Shown: positions 24,606 to 32,252 of the stretch, piece by piece
How positions within the stretch are numbered: the first letter of the stretch is position 1
How the letters are laid out: the number at the start of each line of letters is the position of its first letter
Assembly (NCBI GenBank): GCA_966250335.1
Contig: CBINGZ010000033.1
Span: forward strand, 3,665 to 67,664
Direction: 5' to 3'
Length of the DNA: 64,000 bases
Source: OLB7 sp966250335
GTDB lineage: Bacteria > Bacteroidota > Ignavibacteria > OLB7
Made by a program: the position numbers and the translations under genes
Notes under the pieces: generated by a model
Told to the model about the DNA's origin: nothing
Database searches by the model: none
Seen by the model: the letters and a program-made list of their open reading frames with translations, nothing else

Positions 24606-26975
24606 CTAATAGAGCACGACGGAGTTTCCTTCCCCGCTTCGCGCCTTCTCCAGCGCCTGGCGCGCGCCGGTGACCACCTGGTCCCCGCCGGTCAGTTCGC
24701 CAAGATCGCACAACCCCACGGAAATCGTCACCGACAGTTTGCGTGATCCGATACTCATGATGCGGCTGGCGATCTCCTTGCGTACTTTTTCGCTCCAGAG
24801 ATACGCCTGCTGATCGTTCTTCCCGACGAGGACGACGCCGAAGCCGCCGTCGACCCGGCCGGCGATGTCGTAGGGACGGAGGGCGCGGGCCATCATGGAG
24901 CCGACGTCGGAGATGATCATCTCCTCCAGCTCGACCTTGCCGGTAACCGCAAGGGAGGCCGGCATGTCGATCGAGATCAGCGCCACGGAGAGAGGGGTCT
25001 TGAAATCGCGCGCCCGGGCGATCTCACCCTGAAGAAGCGAGAAGAAGAAATCGCCGTTGTAGAGCCCCGTCACCTCGTCGAAGACCGTCTGCGACTCGAT
25101 GGCGCGGTTCGTGTTGAACACCTCGATCGCCATGGCGGCATATCGTACCAGGTCGCGCAGGATGTCGATGTCGCGCGGGATATAGGCCGACGGCGAGGGA
25201 TGCTCGATGGCGACCGCCCCGTAGCACTTGGCCGCGGCGACCAGAGGGATCGCAAGAAACGTCCCCCCCCCCGGCAGCCGCTCCCCGCTCTTGAACCTGA
25301 CCTCCTGGCCGACCGACTCCAGGTAGATCTCCTCGGCATATCGCGTTGCGCGCCCCACCATGCTTCCCCCCATGTCGAGGGTCATCCCTCGTATCTCCGC
25401 GCGATGTTCGTCCGACCTGCACGCCGCCACCCGCCAGAGATGCTTGTCGGAGTCGAAGAGGATGACGGCGATATACGAGGCGTCGAAGAGCTGCGCCACC
25501 CGCTCCACCAGAATCTCCCCGATCCGCGAGGGATCGAGCGCCGCGCCGGTGAACGCCCTGTGCATCTGCTCGAACGCGTCGAGCGTCCTGGCGGTCAGCT
25601 GGAGATCGTACTTCTCGGTGTAGCCTCGGATCAGGCCGGAGATAAGCCGGGTATATTCCGCGAGGGTGGCGACGGAGACCTCGTCGAACGCGTTCTCCTC
25701 GGAGGAGTCGGCGGCGAGCACTCCCACCACCTCGCGCCGGAAGAAGACCGGCACGCCGACGAACGAGCGCGTCTCGGCAGGGGCCGCGTAATAGGCGATC
25801 AGCTCGCGCTCGGCAGCGGGGCTGATATCGGTGATGATCTCCGGCACGCCGCTCAGGGCGATCTGGCTGATGACGTCGCGCCCCAGCGGGAACCTGACGC
25901 CGGTCCGGATCTCATGCCGCCCCGTGGTGACCTTCGCCTCCGGAAGCGCATGCCCGCGGTCCAGGTTCACCCAGAAATAGACAATGGATCGCGCCTGGAT
26001 ACTTCTTGCGACGGCGTTCAGCGTCTGCGCCACAAGACGGACGAACTCCGCCCGCGGTTCACTCCCCTTCCCGTCGTCGTCGGACTCGGAGCGGAGATCG
26101 TCCAGGATCATCGAGACCTGCTGTCGCGTTGCGATCCTTCCAGGCTCGACCTCCTCCACCGGACGCGAGAGCGGGATCGACTCGACATTTCTCGATTCCC
26201 CCTTCCTCGGCTCGGTGTTTTTCTGCTCCGACTTTTTCTGCTCCCCCTTCTTCTGCTCGACCTTCGTCGACTCCCCCTTGGCAGGCTCGCTCCTCCCGAC
26301 CGGCGTCTGGACCGGAGCCGGAGCGGCTCCATCGCCGTTGCGCACTTCGGCGGCACGGACCGGAGGCTGGGGCGCGGGAGCCGTTCTGACCGGATCGGCC
26401 TGCGCCGCGGCCGCCGGAGCGGACTCCGTCCTGGCGGGCTTTATAACGCGGAACGATTCTCCTCCATCCCCGACGAACTCCTCACGCGATGCCGCGTCGG
26501 CTGCGGGGGTCACCGGGACCGCCTGCGCTGAAGTCGACTGCACCGGGGTCGCCTGTACGGGAGTTGCCTGCACCGGGGTCGCCTGTAGGGGGGTCGCCTG
26601 CCGAACCGGACGCTCGTGGGCGGAAGCGGACGACTGACGGTCGCTGCTTCTCTCGTCGTCCGGAACGAACGTCTCCTGGAAATCGTCGAAGAAGATCCGC
26701 TTGGCGCTGTTGTTCGGGTCCTGCGTGACGCGTGTCTTGAAGGCGGGCGGGGGAAGGGTGGTACGACGTGTCCGGAGCTGGATCTGATCGTTGACGCGCT
26801 GGGCGATGGTGACATAGAGAGCCACGGCGCCGAGCACGCCGATCGACCCGCCGATCAGTTTGATGATCGAATCGTCCAGGAAGAGCGCGATCGCCACCCC
26901 CATCAGGGTGATGACGACGGCGAGCGCATCCTGCGCCTTGACGGCATCCCGTAGATTCGAAATGTTCAGGGCCAT
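24606..26975 (-). CDS. Membrane GAF/GGDEF-like sensor protein with a degenerate GGDEF site
   Basis: 789 aa from the ATG at 26975; longer frames upstream add nothing recognisable. Two adjacent hydrophobic helices (VVITLMGVAIALFL, IGGSIGVLGAVALYVTIA) anchor it near the N-terminus. A disordered Pro/Ala/Gln/Lys-rich linker of about 200 residues follows, containing QATPV repeats and a charged KGEQKK tract. Two GAF domains (near residues 310-470 and 480-640) precede a GGDEF-like domain starting DEVTGLYNGDFFFSLL. Its active-site loop reads RVDGGFGVV instead of GG(D/E)EF, so diguanylate cyclase activity is unlikely. It may bind a nucleotide or act as a scaffold. It is not linked to a partner here. 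Confidence 0.82.
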   Translation of the reverse strand: MALNISNLRDAVKAQDALAVVITLMGVAIALFLDDSIIKLIGGSIGVLGAVALYVTIAQRVNDQIQLRTRRTTLPPPAFKTRVTQDPNNSAKRIFFDDFQETFVPDDERSSDRQSSASAHERPVRQATPLQATPVQATPVQATPVQSTSAQAVPVTPAADAASREEFVGDGGESFRVIKPARTESAPAAAAQADPVRTAPAPQPPVRAAEVRNGDGAAPAPVQTPVGRSEPAKGESTKVEQKKGEQKKSEQKNTEPRKGESRNVESIPLSRPVEEVEPGRIATRQQVSMILDDLRSESDDDGKGSEPRAEFVRLVAQTLNAVARSIQARSIVYFWVNLDRGHALPEAKVTTGRHEIRTGVRFPLGRDVISQIALSGVPEIITDISPAAERELIAYYAAPAETRSFVGVPVFFRREVVGVLAADSSEENAFDEVSVATLAEYTRLISGLIRGYTEKYDLQLTARTLDAFEQMHRAFTGAALDPSRIGEILVERVAQLFDASYIAVILFDSDKHLWRVAACRSDEHRAEIRGMTLDMGGSMVGRATRYAEEIYLESVGQEVRFKSGERLPGGGTFLAIPLVAAAKCYGAVAIEHPSPSAYIPRDIDILRDLVRYAAMAIEVFNTNRAIESQTVFDEVTGLYNGDFFFSLLQGEIARARDFKTPLSVALISIDMPASLAVTGKVELEEMIISDVGSMMARALRPYDIAGRVDGGFGVVLVGKNDQQAYLWSEKVRKEIASRIMSIGSRKLSVTISVGLCDLGELTGGDQVVTGARQALEKARSGEGNSVVLY

Positions 26976-27083
26976 GCGAGTGTTGAAGACGGTGCGATGT
27001 TCGACTGCGTTCAGCGCGCGCCGGAGGTCCCTCCTTCCTGCGTGCGTTCCGACCACCGACAGGCTGGATCGGTTTCCTCTTCG

Positions 27084-28208
27084 CTATTGCCCGCCACCGG
27101 GTTTGAACTCGAGCAGCTCCACAACGACGTTCGACGACTCCTTCTCCGTGACTGTCTGCGAGGCTCCCTTGCGGGGGCCGGCCGTGGCCGTGACCGTATA
27201 GTTCATCGACTGTTCTATCACGGTCTTCTTATGTACAGGGAATCCCGTCGTCAGATTGTAGACCCCCTCGCCGGAGCCGGCGATCTTGGAGTCGTTGATC
27301 TGCGTGCTCAATCCCTGATTCTCGACTTTCTCCTTCGGCACTTCGGCGGCCAGCGCCATCGTCAGCCGCCCCATCGTGGCGTCGTCGACCTTTTTGACTT
27401 CGACCAGATGGTAGCTGAAGGTGCTCTTCGACTTGATCCCCGCCATCGGGAGCGTGTCGCGTCGCCGCCATTCCGCCCCGGCCGTGACCCCGGTATCGGG
27501 AACGAACCGGAGGAAGAGCTCCTGCAGCGGCAGCCCGAAGTACTGGACCTTGATGCCGTCCCTGATGAACGCAAGCTGCTGCGGAGGAATGCTGTCGCGC
27601 ATGTTTCCGACGATCGCGCTGATGATCGGATCGACATTGGAGACGTCGCTGATGGCGCCCGTATGTGCGATCGTCACATTGACCTTGTGGCCGATCAGCG
27701 CGCGAATCTCCTTGGAACCGGCAATGGCGGTGTCGGGGGGACGGCGGGTGTCGTAGCTGAGGGTCCGCATGGTGGAATCCTTGGGACTCGCCGGCGCCGT
27801 CTGCGTGACCCGGATGCTGTCGAAGCGCATCTCCACCGAGATGGAGCTGTCGCTGTTGATCTCCGCGATCCTGGCCGTGAAGTTGAAGACCTTCTCCTCC
27901 TTCCCGTTCAGGGTGTTCATCTGTTTGGAGGTCTTCTGGGTAATCCTGTAGCGGTACTGGTCGCCGACCCTGGGAGCAAGCTTGAAGCTGAACCGGGTGT
28001 TCGCGTCGACGACGGGGGTTCCCTCCTGAAACTCGGAAACGACCTCGGCGGCGGTCCCTTCGATACCGGAGTCGGCACGGGCCGTCGAATCCTTCGCGGC
28101 GGCCGGTCCCTTCCGGTCCGAGTCGCAGCCGACGAAGAGCATCACCATAAGAAGAAGAACGGCCGGGATACGAAGATCCAACGGACGCACATGTCGCGGA
28201 ACGATCAT
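27084..28208 (-). CDS. Lipoprotein of unknown function (DUF6263-like)
   Basis: 374 aa from the ATG at 28208, giving a basic N-terminus, a hydrophobic stretch and the lipobox LFVGC, so it should be lipidated. After a short Ala/Asp linker the body is beta-rich with FKLAPRVGDQYRYRITQKTS, then conserved-looking VNVTIAHTGAISDVSNVDPI and a final strand ending VVVELLEFKPGG. The pattern resembles large-beta periplasmic proteins such as the DUF6263 group, but I cannot confirm this. The next exported gene on the same strand (28603-29589) has a similar layout and may be related. Confidence 0.65.
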   Translation of the reverse strand: MIVPRHVRPLDLRIPAVLLLMVMLFVGCDSDRKGPAAAKDSTARADSGIEGTAAEVVSEFQEGTPVVDANTRFSFKLAPRVGDQYRYRITQKTSKQMNTLNGKEEKVFNFTARIAEINSDSSISVEMRFDSIRVTQTAPASPKDSTMRTLSYDTRRPPDTAIAGSKEIRALIGHKVNVTIAHTGAISDVSNVDPIISAIVGNMRDSIPPQQLAFIRDGIKVQYFGLPLQELFLRFVPDTGVTAGAEWRRRDTLPMAGIKSKSTFSYHLVEVKKVDDATMGRLTMALAAEVPKEKVENQGLSTQINDSKIAGSGEGVYNLTTGFPVHKKTVIEQSMNYTVTATAGPRKGASQTVTEKESSNVVVELLEFKPGGGQ

Positions 28209-28602
28209 TCTAGGTTGAACGCACAAGTTGCGGTACAGGAAGTCGGACACGGGAAATACGGCCCGCGACCGGAGAAACAGACGAGGGGCAGGCAGCATCC
28301 CCCGTTCATGTAAAAGTTTTACCGTTTCCCGTAAAACTCTTTACTGTCAACCGCAATCTACTGCATAACGTGCCATCATGGGAAAAAAAGTAATCGGCGA
28401 AATGAAAAACGGGGAGGCGTGTGGCGAATACTTACAATGCGTCGTTCCGCTCATCGATACGGGACCGACCGGCAGGGAACGCTCCTTCGGAAGCCGTTCC
28501 CGGCAGTCTGGAGAATCGGCTGTCGTCCGAGAAACGGAGAACCGCCCGGACGTTCCCACGCCGGGCGGTTCGACATTCTTCCTGATGATGGAGCGGAAGG
28601 AC
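28209..28602. other. Intergenic region between two exported-protein genes
   Basis: About 390 nt holding the terminator of the upstream gene (28539-28571) and an AT-rich patch (28310-28380) with GTAAAA repeats near 28312 and 28331 that could hold the promoter of the lipoprotein gene. No protein-coding signal is visible. Confidence 0.5.
28539..28571 (-). terminator. Terminator of the exported-protein gene 28603-29589
   Basis: An 11-bp stem (28539-28549 with 28561-28571) encloses a loop that contains a second CG/CG pair. On the - strand it is followed by TCCGTTTCTC. Confidence 0.75.
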
Positions 28603-29589
28603 TCAGTTCGCGACGAACGGCGTCATGTCGACCTGCTGGATGTAGATCTCGTGCGAGACGGCATAGGTGTAGTTCTTGCCGCCGCTGGCGCCGGAGATCA
28701 CCCCCGTCGCGCCCGACCAGCCGCTCCGCGCCACGCCGTCCTCATCCAGCTTCAGCTCGCCGGAGACGCTGCCGCGCAGCGACTTCACCTCCAGAGGATC
28801 GTCCAGCGATGTGATGCTGGTGGCCGGGGCTGCGGCGCCGTTGAACGTCGACTCGTAGCTGAGCATCAGTCCCTTGTCGGTGTTTCTGAGTCGCGATACG
28901 ACCTTGTCATGGAACGGGAGGCGATCGAGGACGCCGGTGAACTCGCCGTTCAGCGGTTCCTCCATCGTCACCGTGCGGCCGACCGGCGCAACGCCGCGCC
29001 ACGGGAAGTAGAGCGAGGCAAGCTGCTCGCGACCGGTGACCTCATGAACCCTGACCCGCGTGAAGCCGTCGACATCGGCCCCCTTCGTCTGCTCGCGGAT
29101 ATCCTCCAGCGCCTCGCTGCTGTGCGAAAGGATATCGCCGTACGGTGAGAGGTTGAAGGTGACGAAGCGGTTGACGACCACCGAGGGACCGAGCACCTCG
29201 CGATGCCTGACCTTCGCCACGTTCCCGATATCCTCCGGCTTCTGCGTGTTGAACGTCGTGGTCTCTCCGGTAAGGAAGTTCCTGTAGGTCACCTCCATCG
29301 AGTCGACGTTCGCCTGGAAGTCGATCTTTCCGCTGGCGCTGTCGGCCAGCACCTGCCGCTCGCTGATATGATAGACCACCATCCGTTCCGCCGAATCGAC
29401 CATCGCTCCACCTTCATCGTAGAGCGAGGTCTTTACCCGTTCGGAATATGTATAACCGAACACGATATTGTACCGGAGAGGGGAACCGAAGTTGAACTTC
29501 TCCCCCTGCGCGCTTGCCCGGGGAGCGAAGGCGGCACAGGCCAGAAGGATCGAGGGGATCAGGGATACTCGAAGTGCAGACAGTTTCAT
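28603..29589 (-). CDS. Exported protein of unknown function
   Basis: 328 aa from the ATG at 29589, which begins a signal peptide (MKLSALRVSLIPSILLACAA, cleavage after ASAQ). The mature protein begins with an amphipathic strand pattern (FNFGSPLRYNIVFGYTYSER) and is beta-rich throughout, with no catalytic motif I recognise. Its arrangement (a strand with YRITQ/YSERV, then a long series of strands and a late GVIS-like segment) is similar to the lipoprotein gene downstream, suggesting a shared fold. A hairpin terminator follows its stop. Confidence 0.6.
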   Translation of the reverse strand: MKLSALRVSLIPSILLACAAFAPRASAQGEKFNFGSPLRYNIVFGYTYSERVKTSLYDEGGAMVDSAERMVVYHISERQVLADSASGKIDFQANVDSMEVTYRNFLTGETTTFNTQKPEDIGNVAKVRHREVLGPSVVVNRFVTFNLSPYGDILSHSSEALEDIREQTKGADVDGFTRVRVHEVTGREQLASLYFPWRGVAPVGRTVTMEEPLNGEFTGVLDRLPFHDKVVSRLRNTDKGLMLSYESTFNGAAAPATSITSLDDPLEVKSLRGSVSGELKLDEDGVARSGWSGATGVISGASGGKNYTYAVSHEIYIQQVDMTPFVAN

Positions 29590-29722
29590 AGAGATCATGA
29601 CATATGTATGAGGGAATATCCGAAATCGATACATGCCCCGGGTCCGAAGCCGGTTCCGATCGGGCGGGGAGAATATAGCGGGACCGTGAGAGCGGAGGAA
29701 AGGTCGAACGGAGGGACCGGTC

Positions 29723-29745
29723 CCGGCCGCGCTGAACGCGGCCGG
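29723..29745 (-). terminator. Hairpin after ndk
   Basis: CCGGCCGCG (29723-29731) pairs with CGCGGCCGG (29737-29745) around a CTGAA loop. It lies 27 nt beyond the ndk stop on the - strand. There is no strong U-tract. Confidence 0.5.
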
Positions 29746-29771
29746 TTCGGCGCATGCCTGCGGGGAAGCCG

Positions 29772-30185
29772 TCAGACCAGCTCCCGCTCCGCGAAATAGA
29801 AGGCGATCTCGTTCCGGCCGTTCTCGACGGAGTCGGAACCGTGAGCCGCGTTCTCTCCCTTGCTGGAGGCGTAGAGCTTGCGGATCGTCCCTTCCTCGGC
29901 CTCGGCCGGGTCGGTCGCGCCGATCAGCTTGCGATAGTCGGCGACGGCGTTCTCCTTCTCCAGGGCGATCACCACCACCGGCCCGCCGGCCATGAACTCG
30001 CAGAGTCCGGCGAAGAAGGGCCGCTCCCTGTGAACCTCGTAAAACCGCTCGGCGTCGCTCTGCGACAGGCGGATCATCTTCAGTCCCATGATCCTGAAGC
30101 CGGCGCCGGTGATCATAGCGACGATTTCACCCACCACATTCTTGCGGACGGCGTCAGGTTTGATGATGCAAAGTGTACGTTCCAC
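29772..30185 (-). CDS. ndk: Nucleoside diphosphate kinase
   Basis: 137 aa from a GTG at 30185, which yields the usual start (VERTLCIIKPDAVRKNVVGE). The enzyme transfers the gamma phosphate between nucleoside triphosphates and diphosphates through a phospho-His. The His motif is NAAHGSDSVENGRNEIAFYF, with the catalytic His in AHGSDS. Other family parts are HRERPFFAGLCEFMAGGPVV and IGATDPAEAEEGTIR. It follows the rhodanese gene on the same strand at a 73-nt gap and is probably in its own or a shared unit. Confidence 0.96.
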   Translation of the reverse strand: MERTLCIIKPDAVRKNVVGEIVAMITGAGFRIMGLKMIRLSQSDAERFYEVHRERPFFAGLCEFMAGGPVVVIALEKENAVADYRKLIGATDPAEAEEGTIRKLYASSKGENAAHGSDSVENGRNEIAFYFAERELV

Positions 30186-30258
30186 GATTGATCGTTTCCT
30201 TGGTGTTGTTTGCTGGTCATGCCGGGCGGGAAGGTTCCGGCCCGCGCCGGCTCCCCTT

Positions 30259-30624
30259 CTACTCGGTCGGGTATCCCCGATCCTTCCACCCCTTCCATCC
30301 TTCGGACATCGACTTGACGTTGGTATATCCCATCTCGGCGAGCGCATCTGCCGCCAGCGCGGAACGGTATCCGCCGCCGCAGTAGAGGATCACCTCGGTC
30401 TCCGGGTCGGGGACGAGCCGCTCGATGTCGCGCTCGATGACCCCCTTGCCGATATGGAGGGCTCCGACCGCGTGCCCCGCCTCCCACTCGTTATCCTCAC
30501 GCGTGTCGACCAGAACGAACCGCTCACCCCGCTCCTGCCGGGCCCGCGTCTCCTCCGGAGAGATCTCCGTGACCCGCGTCCTTACCTTCTCGACCAGATC
30601 GAGAAATCGCCGGGAATGTACCAT
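30259..30624 (-). CDS. Rhodanese-like domain protein
   Basis: 121 aa, a single rhodanese domain. It starts VEKVRTRVTEISPEETRARQ and contains FVLVDTREDNEWEAGH, the family's CH2A region, and the catalytic loop with Cys as ILYCGGGYRSALAADAL, then MGYTNVKSMSEGWKGW. A six-residue loop around the Cys is expected for sulfurtransferases. The sulfur acceptor is unknown; such small proteins often act in thiosulfate or tRNA thiolation chemistry. Confidence 0.88.
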   Translation of the reverse strand: MVHSRRFLDLVEKVRTRVTEISPEETRARQERGERFVLVDTREDNEWEAGHAVGALHIGKGVIERDIERLVPDPETEVILYCGGGYRSALAADALAEMGYTNVKSMSEGWKGWKDRGYPTE

Positions 30625-30809
30625 GCCTGTTTCGGAAACGTTGCTGAAGAGATGAGCGCCGGGGACCCTCGCGATGCGGGATCAGCGCCGGCCGACCTGA
30701 GACGTCGAATGCGGGACGCCCCGAACCTTCGATCGGGAGTCGTCCCACGATTCGACGCCTTTGAACGCGTTAATGAACACGCCGGACCGGGCGTTTGTTA
30801 GTCGCGACG

Positions 30810-31871
30810 TTACTTCGATCCTGCTTTTTTCGATCCCTTTGCGGGGGCCGCCTCCTTCTTGGCGGCAGGCTTCTTCGCGGCCGCGGCGGGCTCCGCCTTC
30901 GGGGCGGCCTTCTTCGCGGCGCCCTTTGCGGGGGCGGTCGCAGGCGCTTCGGCAGCGGCGCCGTCGGCCGCACCGTCGACGCCGCCGTCGAGCGCGATCT
31001 TCACGGTCTTCCCCATCGATGCCGGGGAGTCGACGGTCACGATGCCGGCGTTCCTCATGGCGCTGATCTTCTCGTCGGCGGTTCCCTTGCCGCCGGAGAT
31101 GATGGCGCCGGCATGGCCCATGCGGCGTCCCGGAGGGGCGGTGCGACCGGCGATGAAGCCGACCACCGGCTTCTTCACGTTCGCCGCCACGTAGGCGGCC
31201 GCCTCTTCCTCGGCGCTGCCGCCGATCTCGCCGATCATCAGGATCGCCTCGGTCTCCGGGTCATCGTTGAAGAGCCTGATGGCGTCCACGAACGACGTGC
31301 CGTTGACCGGATCGCCTCCGATACCGATACAGGTCGACTGTCCCAGACCGACGTCGGTGAGCTGGCGGACCGCCTCGTAGGTGAGCGTTCCGGAGCGGGA
31401 GACGACGCCGACCGTTCCCCTCTTGTGGATGAAGCCGGGCATGATGCCGATCTTGCACGCGTCGGGGGTGATCACGCCGGGGCAGTTCGGGCCGATCAGA
31501 CGGGTCGTCCTTCCCTTCAGGAACTCCTTCACCATCACCATATCCTTGACGGGAATTCCCTCGGTGATGCAGATCACCAGATCGATGCCGGCCTCGGCAG
31601 CCTCCATGATCGCGTCGGCGGCGAATGCGGCCGGAACGAAGATCACCGACGCGTTGGCGCCCGTCGCCTCCACTGCATCGCGAACCGTGTTATAGATCGG
31701 AACCGGACGGATGAACTCCTCCGGCTGATACTGCGTGCCCCCCTTTCCGGGAGTGACGCCGGCCACGACGTTCGTGCCGTACTCCAGCATCTGCGATGCG
31801 TGGAACGTTCCCTCGCTGCCGGTGATCCCCTGCACGAGGAGACGGGTATTCTTGTCGACTAAGACGCTCAT
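30810..31871 (-). CDS. sucD: Succinyl-CoA synthetase (ADP-forming) alpha subunit with Ala/Lys-rich tail
   Basis: 353 aa. The alpha subunit is phosphorylated on a His and makes succinyl-CoA together with SucB in the TCA cycle. The first 290 residues match SucD: MSVLVDKNTRLLVQGITGSE, GVTPGKGGTQ, IGPNCPGVITPDACKIGIMP, and the catalytic-His segment RRMGHAGAIISGGKGTADEK. Beyond the normal end, about 60 residues are made of Ala, Lys and Pro (PAKGAAKKAAPKAEP), which is unusual. No sucB is in the window. The gene is transcribed from a -7 box (31985-31992) with a leader hairpin. Confidence 0.95.
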   Translation of the reverse strand: MSVLVDKNTRLLVQGITGSEGTFHASQMLEYGTNVVAGVTPGKGGTQYQPEEFIRPVPIYNTVRDAVEATGANASVIFVPAAFAADAIMEAAEAGIDLVICITEGIPVKDMVMVKEFLKGRTTRLIGPNCPGVITPDACKIGIMPGFIHKRGTVGVVSRSGTLTYEAVRQLTDVGLGQSTCIGIGGDPVNGTSFVDAIRLFNDDPETEAILMIGEIGGSAEEEAAAYVAANVKKPVVGFIAGRTAPPGRRMGHAGAIISGGKGTADEKISAMRNAGIVTVDSPASMGKTVKIALDGGVDGAADGAAAEAPATAPAKGAAKKAAPKAEPAAAAKKPAAKKEAAPAKGSKKAGSK

Positions 31872-31939
31872 GAGCTCGGAATGGCTATGTTGAAATGGAT
31901 CGGGTTGACGGACTTCGGATTCGCGCGGATCGTCGTGTG

Positions 31940-31967
31940 CGAGCCCGACGTTGCTGCGCCGGGCTCG
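31940..31967 (-). promoter_or_regulatory. Hairpin in the sucD leader
   Basis: An 8-bp stem (31940-31947 with 31960-31967) encloses a 12-nt loop. It sits within the roughly 107-nt predicted leader of sucD. It has no U-tract, so it is more likely a leader structure than a terminator. Confidence 0.35.
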
Positions 31968-31984
31968 ATTGATCGTCACCGCTG

Positions 31985-31992
31985 CAAACATA
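31985..31992 (-). promoter_or_regulatory. -7 box for sucD
   Basis: The - strand reads TATGTTTG, a perfect TAnnTTTG match. Transcription would start near 31978. A TTTACC at about the -33 position is only a partial match to TTTG. Confidence 0.5.
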
Positions 31993-32176
31993 CGAAAACC
32001 GCCGTGGAGGGTAAACGCGTGGAACCGATTGGAACGATCTGTAAGTTCATCATGAGGGGAAAAGATTTTGACGAATTGACGCGAATTTCGGCGGTGCCCG
32101 ACTCGCGATCCGCTCCCCTCGTTCGTCCATACCAGCGGACGGAAACGGCGGCGGATGTGATCAATCGGTAATCCCA

Positions 32177-32184
32177 TATCTTTG
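32177..32184 (+). promoter_or_regulatory. -7 box for mrdA
   Basis: TATCTTTG is a perfect TAnnTTTG match 69 nt upstream of the ATG at 32253. It is divergent from the sucD box, so this intergenic region carries two promoters back to back. Confidence 0.5.
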
Positions 32185-32252
32185 CACATCCGTACGGTCC
32201 TCACCGGCCGATTCGGCACGCGATACGATACAGACAGCATCCGCGACAGACC

